DNA from: Rapana venosa
Taxonomy: Eukaryota > Mollusca > Gastropoda > Neogastropoda > Muricidae
Length of the DNA: 64,000 nt
Reading direction: 5' to 3'
Assembly: GCA_028751875.1 (NCBI GenBank)
Contig: CM054157.1
Span: 48,827,482 to 48,891,481 of the forward strand
Numbering within the stretch: position 1 is the stretch's first letter; the number at the start of each line of letters is the position of its first letter. Both the position numbers and the translations under genes were made by a program. Below are positions 22,634-37,400 of this stretch, piece after piece. The notes under the pieces are model-generated. The model saw only the letters and a list, made by a program, of their open reading frames with translations. It was not told the origin of the DNA and did no database searches.

Positions 22634-25447
22634 CGTGTGTTACAGAAAATTATGCAGCGCACGTAAAAGAACCCACGGCAACAAGAGAGTTGTCCCTGGC
22701 AAAATTCTTAGAAAAAAGCCACTCTGATAGGGAAAGAAATACAGTTGCAGACCAAAAAAAAAAAAAAAGGGTGGCGCTGCTCTTGTGGCGACGTGCTCTC
22801 CCCGGGGAGAGCAGCCTGAATTTCACGCAGAGAAATCTCGTGACTTAAAGTGGTATAAATAAATAAATAAATACCTGCCTGCACAGGGTTTTTGTTCCTC
22901 ATCCTTGAAAAATAGAAAACATCAGAGTACTGAGGGTACTGTTATAAACAAATACTACTTCTTGCCCTTTGTTCTGAAGGGAAAGGGGGGGGGGGGGATC
23001 CTTTTTTTTAAATCCTCAAATCAAGACTGATTTTTTTAAAAATTGAAACTGTACAGGTTTTTTATAAAAAAAATTAATTTTTTTTTTACTAATTCTAGAT
23101 TGAAGGAGCTACGCAGAAACGACATCGAAAAGTTCTATGCTGCATGGCCAGATGTTCAAGAAGTCCAGGACAGATGGAAGCCACTTCTGCAGCCTCTGTA
23201 CACCTCCTTGGAACAGGAAGCCGTGTTCTTCAGCCACATCAACTCCGGTTCCTGGGTAGCCCTCAAACAAGCCATACTGCAACGCTTCAGTCAGAGCTTT
23301 TCCGAAGAGGTCGAGGCAGCAGTGATCAGGGTCTACATCCTGGGAGGGCAGAGACTGGTTGCGCTACCAGACCATGTGCACAATTCGCTCAAGGAGTTTG
23401 ACCTGCTGAGGAGAGCGCAAGTCATCCAGCCTTCAAAGGTTCGACAGTTGACTTGTAACCACCTGCCTCATCTCAGCCGCTCTGATAAACTGAGTCTCCT
23501 GCACTACCTCTTCCGACTTGACAAGAAACTTCTGCTGGACACGCAACTGCTGCCACTGGCTGATGGCATCAGCTTTGAGACCTTTCAGCCCCGGTCGCAG
23601 AAAAGGAGCAAGAAGACCAAGCAAGTCCCCTTCATTTACTGGTGCCCTGGGGAGCTTGTGGAGCTGTTTCCTGGCCTGGAGAGGGAGTTCTGCGACTTCA
23701 ACGTTCCTGAGGACGTGGCCGGTGACCTCAGTCACTTCGCCAAGTCAGGTAAACTGGTTGTGTGTTTTTGACCTTGTTTAAAGACAGGTGAACATGTTTG
23801 TTGTGTGTTTTTGACCTTGTTTCAAGACAGGTTAACATGTTTGTTGTGTGTTTTGCCTTGTTTAAAGACAGGTGAACATGTTTGTTGTGTGTTTTGCCTT
23901 GTTTAAAGACAGGTAAGCATGTTTGTTGTGTGTTTTGCCTTGTTTAAAGACAGGTAAACATGTTGTGTTTTGCCTTGTTTAAAGACAGGTAAACATGTTG
24001 TGTGTTTTGCCTTGTTTAAAGACAGGTGAACATGTTTGTTGTGTGTTTTGCCTTGTTTAAAGACAGGTAAACATGTTGTGTGTTTTGCCTTGTTTCAAGA
24101 CAGGTAAACATGTTGTGGTTTTGCCTTGTTTAAAGACAGGTAAACATGTTGTGGTTTTTCCTTGTTTCAAGACAGGTAAACATGTTGTGGTTTTGCCTAG
24201 TTTAAAGACAGGTAAACATGTTGTGTGGTGTGCCTTGTTTAAAGACAGGTAAACATGTTGTGTGTTTTGCCTTGTTTCAAGACAGGTAAACATGTTGTGT
24301 GGTGTGCCTTGTTTAAAGACAGGTAAACATGTTGTGTGTTTTGCCTTATTTTGATCTGTCTACATTTCCAGGTTTTACCTATCTTTGAAAGTGTTTTATA
24401 AAAGGTTTTTTTCTGAATGCACTGACAGAAAACACACGAAATTCGTTCTATAATTGCATATTTTCTAAATGTTTTTATAGCAATGCATATTGGATGCTAT
24501 CGCTGAATGGTTAAGACAGTTAGACTTCAATTCCTTGGCGCCGTAAAGTCGTGGGTTCGAATCTCAAAGGCGTCTGTTTCCTTTGTGTATGTACACATGC
24601 AGAAGATAAAACATGCACGCTAAAAGTGTCGTCATTCATGTAAGCAGGTCGTGGGTTACGGAAACAAAAAAAACACTACCCAGCATACATTCCCAAAGTT
24701 GGAAAGTGGCTACCTTCAATGTTGACAAAAAGGTGGCATACACAAATTCTCATCCTTGGAGCTCTGGACAAGCAAGGAAAAAAAAGTCGATGCATGGTTG
24801 TTGCTATCAAAAATAATAATAAGGTGAAAACTCAAAACTGTTTAAACGTATCTCTTTTTCGATTCTTTCATACATACTGTTTATTTTTTTAGGTTTAATG
24901 CTGTTGCTAATATGCACAGCACCAAGCTATAAGTGTAGGAATTTTTACGCAGTCTATACATCATACAATAGTTTATCCATTCAGTAATAAATAAAGAAAG
25001 TATAATGAATCGGAAAATACATCTAAGAAAATATACATCTTTTACTTAAAAAACAACTACTTTCCATGGTTTAGATTTTTTTTCTTTACCTAAGCAAACA
25101 TCAGTAAAAAGTGATTTATATTGAGGAAAGAGAGCTCCTCATGTGTTGTTGTAACTGCCAGTTCAGGGTTATTTGCCCAATAGAATCTCTTAGCATATTT
25201 GTATAACTCTCTAGTCTACCTGATACTTGTGAAACAAAAACGGATTGCCGTAACTTCTAGCTCTGTATTCTATAAGACAGAAAAGCATTTAGGGCTGTCA
25301 CAGTGACATTTTATTTTGTTTTGCCCGCCATGGGGAATGCTGGGGCCCCTTTCATAATAAACAGTTCCCTGCTTTGTGAAAATTCTGTGCTTAAGATTTC
25401 CCCATTTCTATCCCTCCTTTGATTTCTGCCATTTCCTTTACCCCTCC

Positions 25448-25495
<48 letters not shown>

Positions 25496-28400
25496 ACTTC
25501 TCTCTCTATATCTCTCTTGTTCTCTCTCTCTCTCTTGTTTATTTTCTGCCTATTCAGCCCATTCTTCCGCCCTTCTTTTTAAAAAATCAGATCTTCTTCT
25601 TCTTAATAAGCTGCCCTGAAGTCGGAATGTGTCAGCTGAGGCCAGCGGGCAGACCTCCTGCAGAGAACGTTAAGAGCGCAGGAGTAGACCAGGCACCACA
25701 CACTCTACCCAGCATGGCCATTTTGTTTTGTTTCTTCAGAGCTTTCCACTCTGGACAGCCTGCACAAGAAGGACCCTAGGATCTGCAGACTCTTGCACAG
25801 AAGTTTACAGGCAAGATTCCAAGGTGGGGAGCCCGCAGTGCGCAGCGACGACACCTGGATCCAGAAGGTGTGGCAGTACCTTGCTTCCATGGACGACCTG
25901 TCTCCTTTCTCAGACATACCTCTGATGCCCATCCAAGTGCAGCAGAGTGGCTCGGCAAGTGAAGGCCTGCAGAAACTGCACCCTCTGAAGGGAGTGTATG
26001 TGTGTAAGCAGGCTAACGGCTTTATATCTTTGTCAAAGCCCTTGGCCTCGGGTCTCAGCAAGCTGAGCATCACAGTGATGAAGAAGCTGCCAGGCTACAT
26101 TGCCAGACACAGGAATGTGCTGGGAACCTTCATCAACTACCCTTCAGATCAAGGCGTTCTGAAAGCTCTCAAACAGATTGATGGGGATCCAATGCTCAGA
26201 GAAAATGCCATCAGAAATTTCAACGCTGCTACCAGCAACGAGGAGAAGATGGCTTTGGTCCACTTCATCAGTAATCTTGGGGACAAAGGACAACTTCCCT
26301 CACTGTTTCAGCAGCTGGAGCTCTTCACAGACATGCTGACAAGACAACCTGTCAGTGTCAACCAGGTTCGTCACATAGGTCCTGAAGATCTTCCCCCAGT
26401 CTCACCATCTATGACATTTCTTCAGTGTACTGCACCAGAACGTCGTGCTGCTATTCGTCTTGGTGCTGTGGAAATGTCACTCCTGCAGATTGTCCAGGGT
26501 ATCATGAACAACATGTCCACAGAAAACCAGCAGTATTCCAGGGACGATGTTGTCAAATTCATGAAATACTTTCTCCAGAACAAGCAGCTGATGAAAGAAG
26601 ACTCTCTTTTGGCAGCAGCGAAGTCCATACCCTTTGTCAGAACAGACTCTGGTGAACTAAGGACAGCAGGAGATCTGTATGATCCATCGCTGCCTGTCCT
26701 GAAGGAACTGTTCCATTCTCAGCAAAGCACTTTGTTCCCAAGTGGAGAGTTTGCTCAGTCTGAAGTGCTGAAAAGACTTAGAAAGCTGGGACTGAGAAGG
26801 GAAGCCGAAGTGAAGGCAACAGACATTGAAGATGTAGCGAAAGGAATTTCTGACCTGTGTTCCCGGGATCAGCAAAAAATGGCTGAAAAGATGTCACAAG
26901 CGTTGTTCAAGTATTTGAAGAACTTTGGACACAATGTCAGTCCAGCTGCCTTACAGACAATGGCTACCATTCAGTGCCTGCCTTGTGTGCAGGATGCAGA
27001 CAGGCCTAAAGACTACCCGAGGTCTCTGCCCCTGAACTCCAGCCCTGTGGTGGTGCAGCCAGCAGAAATGAGCAGTCCCAGGTTGATCCAGATCTTAGGC
27101 TCGGTCAGACCAACACTGACCCCAGGATTGCCAGAAGACATTGTTCACCAGCTGCAAGTGTCTACAGAAGCCCAGCCTGAAGACGTCTGGAAGCATCTCA
27201 AAAACATCTTGGTCAAATTCAAGCAGGAGGAAGCATCCCAGTACAAACTCATCTTAAAGGAAGTGTTTCAGTTTTTGGCAAACTACCAGCACCGCTCATG
27301 GGCTGTCAAATATCTTCAAGAGGAAAGTTGTGTGTTGGTGGAAACTGGGGAGAGGTTTGCCAGGCCGGACAAGTTCTGGATACACAGTCAGCCCAATGAC
27401 ATTGATCTGAAGCCTTTCAGATTTCCACTGCCCGTGGAAATCGCTTCTCCTGGACAAATGGAGGGAGTCAGAGCTTTGCTGCAGGCGTGTGGGAGTTCTG
27501 ACCGACAAAATGATATGATGCTGCATGATGTTTTGTCTGAAATTCAGTCTAGCCACTTAGATTACCAGGCTTCACACCCAAACTTCCATTCAGACTTTCA
27601 GCTGGTCAAACAGATTTTGGATGTGCTGAAAAGAAGTGAGGCTGCTTGTGATGGCAAGACTCTGCTGCCGATTGTCAATCCAGGCCACAGGGATGTGTTG
27701 AGATTCATGGCTGCTGAAGATTGCACCATCAATCCTGGACCATCCAGTATCATAAATCACATGGATCCTGCTGACGCAGGGTTTGAGATCTACTTTGTTC
27801 ACCCTGACATTTCAAACAGTACTGCAGTGGCTCTTTGTGCTAAAAACATGAAGGAACGTGCTCTGACAGAGGTAGAAGAGCTGGACTTCAGCTATGGCCA
27901 GCACGAGGACCTCACTGACCGCCTCAGCAACCTGTTGAAAGAAGCATACACTGATGGCTTCTCAGTTCCCAAAGAACTCATTCAAAATGCAGACGATGCA
28001 AGGGCCACCAAGGTCTGTTTTCTTCTGGATGAACGAGAAAACTCAGCTTCCAGATCAAATCTGATTGATGAGGAAATGGCTTCTTTGCAAGGACCTGCCA
28101 TCTGGGCTTACAATGATGCTGAATTTTCTGATGCAGACTTTGAGAACATTGTCCGACTTGGCTCAGGAACAAAGAGAGACGACAGTGCCAAAGTTGGCAG
28201 GTTTGGACTGGGTTTCAATTCAGTTTACAATCTGACTGAAAGCCCTTTCTTTATCAGCAGACACAAAATGGCCATGTTTGATCCCCAGGTCAAGTACATC
28301 AGGAAAGGGAAAGGAGGACTCCAGCTTGACTTTACAAAGGCACATAATAAAGCTTTACTTGGAAGAATGCCAGAACAGTTTGAACCATTCCAGAACGTGT

Positions 28401-31400
28401 TTGGATGCATGCTGAGGAGCAACAGAGACATTCATTTTGAAGGAACCTTGTTCCGTTTCCCTCTGAGAACGGCCACCCAGGCAGCAGCAAGTAAACTGAA
28501 GAAGGACAGTTATTCAGAACCGAAGCGTCGGGAGTTTCTCAGAATGTTGTTGGAGAAAGCTGGTGCTCTTGTGATGTTTACGCAGAGCGTGAGACAAATT
28601 GAAGTGTACTATCTACCCAGTCACATTGCAGATCCCCAACTAAAAAAGTGTCTTTTGATTGTCAGGAAGGAAGATATATCAACAATTGTGCACCCCCCAC
28701 AGCTTCAGATCGGCAGCAGGAGCATTCTCCAGCTCATGAAAGATCACTGGTCAGACAGAAACAAGGACATCAAAATGCATCAGAAAGTATGCATCGACTT
28801 GAGCGTGACAGAGGAAGCAAAAAGTGTCTGTGGTGTGGAAGCCAGCAAAAGCGTGACACACTGGCAGGTGGCGTGGGCCTCGGGAATCGACAGATCAGCT
28901 AATATGGTGGCGGAGTACAGACAGGAAGGTTTGGTACCCCTTGCAGCAGTGGCGGTGTCTGTGAGTGAAGATCAGCTGGTTTCCTTGAAAGACAGCCCCA
29001 GTGGGTTCTACGACAGAGGCCACCTCTTCTGCTTCCTGCCTTTGCCTGAGGAAATGGTGCGGTTCTCTCTGCCGGTCCACATCAACGGCACATTTGCCCT
29101 CACCTCTGACCGCAGGGGCTTGCTGCAAAAAACGGAAGATGATCTGGACGCCGGGGAGTCCTCGTGGAACACTGGTCTCTTCGAAGACCCTGTTGTGCGA
29201 GCCTACTTTCTGCTGTTGGAGCTGTTGAGCACAGAAGTGGCGATGGATTCTGACTATCACCGCTACTTTGAGCTGTGGCCTACAGACAGTGTGGGACACC
29301 TAGTGAACAGCTTCTACCAACACCTGCAGTCAGACACCAGTAAAGTGTTCCCAGTGCCCGACCAAGAGCTATGGGTGTCTTTCCATGATGCTCGTTTCCT
29401 ACAGCCAGACTTCGGGGAATCACCATGTGGCAAAATAGCGTGGGAATGCATGCAAAAATTTTGGAAGGGGCCTGGGTATCTTGTTGATGTCCCGCATTTC
29501 ATCTGCGATCTCATGAAGGAGAAGGGGCCCCAGGGACTGTTTGAGCAACACGTCATCACAGAGCACGCTTTCTACAGAGATTTCTTCTTCCCCCACCTGC
29601 AGCACCATTGGTGGCAACCAGATGACAGGGACAGCCTGCTCCACTATGCTCTGATGAAGAATGACGTGCACATCAACCAGCTCATCAAGGACAGCCCCTG
29701 TATCCCCTGCCAACACAGCTGTCAGCTAAGGAAGCCCAGTGAACTGATCCATCCGAATGGACAAATTTCAAAACTGTTTCTTGCATCTGAGGGATTTTTC
29801 CCACAAGCTAAGACAGTGAAGGAGAATGGTGGGGAGAAAGTAAACAAAGTTGATTTCTGTGACTTCACAATCCTGGCTAGGCTGGTTACCTTGGGAATGA
29901 TCAAAGACGAGCTATCATGGGAAAGAGTGCTGGAGAGAGCACAGTCTGTCTGTCAGCTGAATGCAGACAAAAGCACCGAGGATGCGGCAATGGATCGAGC
30001 CTCCAACCTGATTGAATACTTTGCAAGCTCAAGAAACTGTAGTTTGGAAAACATGCTTGAAAACTGCCCCAAAACAGTAATCAAGGCTTTGTCAGAGACA
30101 GCGTTCTTGCCTGTGTTGCCCAAACCAGATGACTGGCCCTTCACTTGGGCAGGAAACTCGCCATTGAGTGGCCGCCCTCTTGCACCGCCACAAGAGCTGT
30201 TTTCAGATTCTCTTCGCAACCTGGTGTCTTGCAAGGTGAAACTGCTTAACACCAAAATGCTGAGGGGATTGTCAGGGTATCGCGCGTCAAAGAAGACAGA
30301 CGTGTTGAAAGCGCTTGGCCTAACAGTGGAGAAAAGTTTCAGTGATGAAAAGCTGCACAAGCTGGCTGTCCAACAGCTGACAGCTGTGATAGAACATTGC
30401 AAAGCAAACAGCGATGTTAAAGGAGAGTGCGTCCAGTCTGTGACCACGGATGTCTATTCCTATCTGACAACATGTTTGAGGCAGGCTGAAGAAAAGGACG
30501 TGTGTGATAGTATCCAGCATGTGCTTCATGATAAGGAGGTGGTGTGGACTGGTACTGACTTTGTTCATCCGTCCCATGTGGCGTTCACCTGTCAGTATGA
30601 TGGTTCACCATACCTGTTCCAAATGGAAAAAAGTCTTCTGTCATACAAACTCTTCTTCCAAACTGTTGGAGTTAAAGAGTGTTTTGAGGTAGATGATGTT
30701 CTCTCAGTGCTGGAAACACTTTATGAAACATATGCTGATAAAGTGGTATCAGAGGATGTGGTCACTCTTGAATCTCGCCTTGCGCAACTGATTGCAGAGA
30801 TAGTGAAGACATCTTCACAGTCACTGGACACAAGCCGTGTGTATCTCCCTGACGCTGATAATCTTTTGCAGCCAGCCAGCCTATTGTGTGTGGATGATTG
30901 TGATGATATTACACAACCTGACCACATGAAGTTTGTCCATGGTTTGATTGCACCTGATATTGCTCAGCTGCTGGGAGTGAAGACTAAGAAAATGGGGGAC
31001 TTTGACACCATGACTGAATCATTGGCCATTGATTCAGAGGCTTTTGGGCAGCATGAAAAACTAACAAGTAGAATTAAGCGTCTTCTGCAAGGGTACACCT
31101 TTGACTCATCTTTGTGGAAGGAGCTGCTACAGAATGCAGACGATGCTGGAGCCACAGAAGCCAAACTGATCATGGATTTTCGAAATCTTCCCACAGAATC
31201 AGTTCCTGCCAAATGTGAGGCACTTCAGGGTCCAGCAGTCTGCTTTTACAACAACAAATCATTCACCAGCAGGGACATGCAGGGCATACAGAATCTGGGT
31301 ACAGGTAGTAAAGGACAGGATGCTCTGAAGATTGGACAGTACGGTGTTGGTTTTAACGCAGTCTTTCACATCACTGATGTGCCATCCTTCTGGACTAAAG

Positions 31401-34400
31401 AAGATGATAAGACGGATGTGATATGTGTTTTTGATCCAAACTGTAGGTATGTTCCCAACACACAACGTGACAAGCCAGGCATCAAGTTCACAAACTTCAA
31501 CAGATTGAAACGTGAGTACCCCAACTTTCTGTCAAGCTACCTCAGCACTGCCATAGACATGTCTCAGTCAGGTACCTTGTTCAGATTCCCTCTCCGCACA
31601 GCAGAAATGGCAGAGGTCTCGGAGATCAAGAAAGAAGTTGTCACTGAAGAGATAGTAAAAGGATTGCTGGGCTCATTCAAAGAGGAGATGGGTACATGTC
31701 TTTTGTTCCTGAACTGCCTGCAGCGACTTGGGATTTATTGTGTCAAGGAGGATGGCTCACTGGAGCAACAGTTTGAAGTCAGCAAAACAGTGGATGGCCA
31801 TAGCATACAGCAGGCAGCTCAGTTCAATGCTTCTTTGCAGAAGGCTTCACAGACCTTAAAGAAACCCACAATGAACGTGCAGGACATCGGTGTCTGCGAG
31901 GCTGAGGTGGAGTTCAGCTTATCTGACTCCACAGGCAGGAGTGAACAATGGCTGACAGTTCACAGACTTGGTTTTGCTGAAAGAAAGGACTTGTCCACCT
32001 CGCTCCAGGAAGACTGGTGCAAGGGAAGTTTCAGGGTGCTACCACGTGGGGGTGTGGCAGTTAGACTTGCAGACACGGGAAATGCTGCTTCCCAGAATGC
32101 TCCACAGAAGCATCGGAATGCTCCACAGAAGCATCAGGCCTTTTGCACCCTGCCACTACCTGTCTTCACCACTCTGCCCATGCACGTCAATGGTCATTTT
32201 GCTCTGGATCATGAAACGCGCCGAAATTTGTGGGACAGCGGGAATAATAAAGGTGACATAAAATCAGAGTGGAACGAAATCATTGTCTGTGGAATCATTG
32301 TTCCAGCATACCTGACAGCTCTGAAGCATGTGAAATCAGCCCTCTTTCCTGCAAATGGGAAGGACCTTGAAGACCCTCTGAAGAATCGCAGGCTTCAACA
32401 GTATCATGATCTTTTCCCACGTCCAGATGAAGCCAAATCAGAAATATGGACAAACCTAGCAAAGGAAGTGTACAGAACAGTGGCCACAAAAGAACTGCCA
32501 CTGTTTGCTGTGAAGCATCCAGAGTTGCCTGAACTGGAATGGGTTCCAGCTGTCCGAAAGGATGAGTTCCCAGGATTTTTCAATGACTTGTTTTTGACCT
32601 ACGTACGGAAGAAAGCAGCTGCTAAACCAGTTGTTTTGTCTCAGGGAGGGGTTTCCTCAGCGTCGGACTCCCAAAAAGCGGATGAGTCAAAAGCACAGGA
32701 GTTGTCCAAACAGCTTGAGCTGATCATGAAGCGATTAAACATGAAGGTGTTGGAGGCCCCATTTCGCATTTATGAAGACTTCAACAGCAGTGATGTGGCA
32801 GACATCAAGCAGGTGACACCCAGCAGTGTGCTGGCCTTTCTAAGGTCAGCGGGTCAAGGTATGCCTTCGGGATGCAGTATCCAGGATTTGCCCAGGAACG
32901 TGAATGAGACGCCACTGTGTGCTGCTGAGGATGTTCAACACCTGGTCAAATTCATCAGTGAAGACCAAGGGTTTTTGGAGGACCTGCATGGCCTGCCGCT
33001 TTCCCTCAGGCAATCTGGGGTCTTACACTGGTTCAGAAGCACCAACACAATGCCCAAACCCATCCTTTCTCAATTCAGCCATCTCCTGCCAGGCTCTGCC
33101 GATGAATTCTTGCATGAAAGCATCAGAGATTTCTTCCGCGTCAATGACCAAACAAAGCCTGTACTCCAAGGTCTAGACATCCCAATGTTCGCCAGTAGAC
33201 TGCACAACACTCTGACAGATTCACGTCTGAGGGCAGGAACACCTTGCAGGATTGAGACATCCATGTTCCCATTCAAATGCTGGGTGAAGGAGTTGTGGAA
33301 ATTTTTGGAAGAAGAGCTGAAGCCTGAAAACACACCAGACCACCAGAAAGGCAGAACAGCTGAGCCACAGAGAGATGATCCTAGTCAAAAGCATCTGAAG
33401 GGAGCAAAGCAGTCTGTGAAAGCAGAAAGCATCCCAAACCGGGCTGAAAAGATCAAGAATGAAGAGAAGGAGATTCGCCAGAAAGCAAAAGAGATGCTTC
33501 ATGTCATGAATGAGTGGTGTCTGATACCGGTGAAGCTAAAGAAGGAAAATTCACCAGGAGAACAGAGTCCAGAAACTCCCATGCTCTATCCTCTTCGTGA
33601 CCTGCACAAAGTGGTCTACCTGCCTCTAACTGCTGATTCTTCAAATAGCTCCTTGTGGACAATCCTGAAAGAGCTTCCACTGCCATTTCTGGACCGTTTT
33701 TGGTCCAGGCATGTTACAAGTAAGCTTGTGGCCTCCATCTCCCACCCCAGAGCTCTGTTGCATGCTCTTGCTTCCTGTGCAGACCATCTTTCAGAAGCCC
33801 ATCTCAAAGGCCGTGTTATTTTGGAATATTTCACCAATAATCTGGCAGTTTTGAAAGAATCCAGTGCAAATGAAACAGAACTGAAGAGCAAACTGAAAAA
33901 ACTCCCAGTGTTTCCAGCCCTTGATGAAAAACTGATTTCAACCAAAGAATCGGTGCCAGTCATTTGCTTGTCAGAGTTGGTGCCACAGGCAGGACTTTCT
34001 GTATGGATCCAGCAAAGAAAAGACCCCCTGACACTTCTGCGTACAGAATTTGTTCCACTCAAACTGGCTGTGTATCTTGGCTTTGAAAAAGTGTCCGATG
34101 CTCAGTTCTACGCTCAGTACCTGCTTCCTACCATTGAAAACCTGCCTTCTCCTGCAATCGCCAACCATATGGATTTTCTCAGAGAAAACTACTTCAAGAG
34201 TGTTTATGACTGCAGTATCATGAATGACGAGCAACAACAGCTGTGTCGTCAACTGAAGGACACTGCTTTCATTGAGGTCAGCGGAATGCTCCGCAGAGCT
34301 CAGGACTTTTACTCTCCACATAAGGCAGTGTTTCAGGTCATGTGTCCAAAGAGATTTCCTCCAGAACCATTCAAGACTGGTAAATGGGAAGGCTTCATGA

Positions 34401-37400
34401 CAGCATGCGGGATGATATGCGAGGTCACTGATGACATGTTCTTGTCTTTTGCAAAAGAGGTAGAACGAGACAGGACTGCTGTACTAACAGAGGAGGTCAT
34501 CAGAAAATCTCAGACTTTAGTCAGCCATCTGTTCTCTCGGAAGAACATTGCCCAGAGTGGACTTCTGCACAAAGTCCAGTCCATTCAGTTTCTACTACCT
34601 TTGGATTGGATGTCTACAAATGAAGGAGAACAGTTGCAGAAAATTGCTCCTTCATTCTGTAAGAGGCGACTTGTGTCTTTTGCTGAAAGCTGTCTAGAAC
34701 GCAGCTTGCATCTTGTTTGGAGCAGCAGCTGTCTGATGGATACCTATGCTGATCCACACTCGGCCTACTTCTCTGGCAACAACACATTGGCTGTAGTGAT
34801 GTCTCAGCTGTGTCTGCAAGACATAGCACCAAAAGAAAAAGTTATTCAGCATGCCAGAAACCTTTGCAACAGACTGGGAGGAGAAGAGGGCAGAGGTATT
34901 TTTGCTTCTTTAGCAAGCGATACAGGTCTGCTGTTCACTGTGATGGAAAAGCTCTACCAATATATGAAGGATCACTTGCAAAATCAAGATCTTACTAGTC
35001 TGAGGGACCTGAAAATCATCTGTGACATTGACAACAGTCAGATGCTTCATCCAGCAAATGTTGTTGCGGATCTGCGTGAAAATGAAATGATTAAGGGCCA
35101 CATTGAAAAGGCACCTTATCGGTTTGGCAAGTACAACGATTTGTTCAAAAAGCTTGGTGCCACCGAGAAAGTCACTGCAAACCATTATGCTCGTGTGCTT
35201 GGGTGGATGAAAAGCCACTCAGGCGATGAACCTCTGCATGTGGAGGAGATGAAAATAGTGAAAAAAGCTGTGGATGGACTGTTCAGATGTCTCAGAGAGG
35301 GCACAAAAGAGCAAAAGGTGATCAATATTCATGCTCTGTACCTACCCACAGAAGAAAAGAGTCTCCAGAATAGCACCCGACTCATTTTCAAAAATGATCA
35401 TTTTGGGGGAAGATTTAACGTGCCTCCTGATGGAATGCACTTTTTCCTTGGGTTTGAAAAACTCGAAATCAAAGTCAACATTGCAGAAGAGGACATAAAA
35501 CTACTGCCTCAAAACTACAGAATTGTTCTGATGTCGGAGATTGCCCATGAGATCATCCCAGATGAAATCCTGAGTGTTGCTGAAGCAGCAGATACGTCTA
35601 ACCCTCTTGTTGCAAACCTACGTCATCCTGAAGTTCTTCTGGCAATCGTGAGACTAGTGTACCACAAGCACAAGATTGATAATCGACCATTCACAGAGGA
35701 GACTGCAAAGGAAGTGAAACAAACTTTAGAGCGTGTCTCTGTCAAAGAAGTACCAGAATTAAGGACAGTTGTGACCTTGAACAACCAACCAGTGCCAGAC
35801 ACCGCCCACAAAAAGCCAGCCTTCTGTAAGAAGAACGGAGGGACTCCAAAGACGGCTGAAGTCTACATGGATGCAGGGGCGGCTAGTGAATGGAGAAGAT
35901 ATAAAGTAAGATGCATTCACAGTCTTGCTCTGGCTGTAGAGTTTGTGTTTGGGGAATGTTTTAACAGCTATTTGCTTCACTACATTCTGACAAATCCCAG
36001 ACAGGCAAAAGAAGTCTTGGCTGAACACAACATTCAAGCATGTTCGTTTGGCAGTGAACTGGATGATGTTGTATTCCCACGAGCAGGAGACTTCGTTCCC
36101 ATTCATTTTCACCATCACTTAATCAATGCCTTCCCAGACTTCTACCCTGGAGAGCATGTGGGCTTTGAAGTTGGAGATCCTGAAATTGATGGTGATGCAC
36201 AAGCCAACAACGCAGACAATGGGCCTGTCTACATCTATGGCATCATTGTGAGAGAGCTTCCCCCTCAGAATGCTGAAAATGCCGGTCAGCTGAGCAGGAG
36301 TTATCTTGTCAATCTGGGCCCTGGTAGGAAAGAGGAAGTGAACACCCTCAGACTGTATAAATTTGTGCGCAGAGGCACAGGGAGCACACTGGCAGTCGTG
36401 GATCAGCCTCAAGAGGCTCCTGCAACAGAATCCAGCAAACCTTTAGAGATGAGAGCTGTTCTTGCAGAGATCCGATCTCTGCTCAATGAGGCTTGGAAGC
36501 TGCCGGACCTAAAGGACAGGAAACGCGTTGTGAAGAGACTTTTGCTGCAGTGGCACCCAGACAAAAACCTTGGAAATGAACATTTCTGCACCGAGGTGAC
36601 GCAGACTATTTATAACTATGTGAAACTGCTGGAGCAAGGGAAGACGCTTCCTTCCGATGGATCTGGTGCAGGTGATGGTGCCGGCAATGAGGACTTTTTC
36701 AGATCTAGCTCCACCTTCAGCTGGGACTTCTTCACAAACATGCACACCAGGGGCAGACAACATCGGTCAGACTTTGAATTTGCGGCAAGGGGAGGCCACC
36801 GAGGTGGATCAAGATCCCGAGGACATGGGCAGCGCCATCAAGAACCGAATCCCCAGCCAGGAGAAGGAGGGCGCTGGTTCCGACAAGCTCAGGCTGATGT
36901 GGAGGCTGCCAAAGCTGCGGCTGGATCGTGCAAAAGGGGATACAACTGGGTCTGCTACCAGTGTTACCAGGTGAGAAGAAATGCTGGAATTTGATACCCA
37001 TGAACGCAAACTATAACACATCATTCAGGCATATTCGTGCAAGGAATTATGGGTGCTTGCAGCACATTTGCATGCATGTGTGATACACAATTCGTGTATA
37101 ACCACACACACACATGCACATGCACACACTCACGCACGTGTGTACACACACACACACACTTTTTAAAATTTTGTCATCCATTCCTACTGGCATGAAATGG
37201 CCTAATCTTCTTCAACGGGTGCATAAGATGTTCCGCGAGCATTTGCACTTGGGGCCTCAGTTTATAGTCTCATCTCAAGGATTTTAACATTCAGTTTTTC
37301 TTGTCAAACTGGAAGAAAGAGCAAGGTTAGGAGTCAAACCCAGAACCCCACAGTTTACTTGTTACATCTTAACCCTCCTGCCAACTTCCTTCTTATATAA

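Noticed and set aside
25793..36994. The 3,733-codon open frame starting with ATG at 25793 as the whole protein
   Set aside because: An acceptor at 25739 and five upstream coding exons join it in phase and complete SRR1; the frame's end (VRRNAGI) is read-through past the donor at 36971, and exon 8 restores HEPN.
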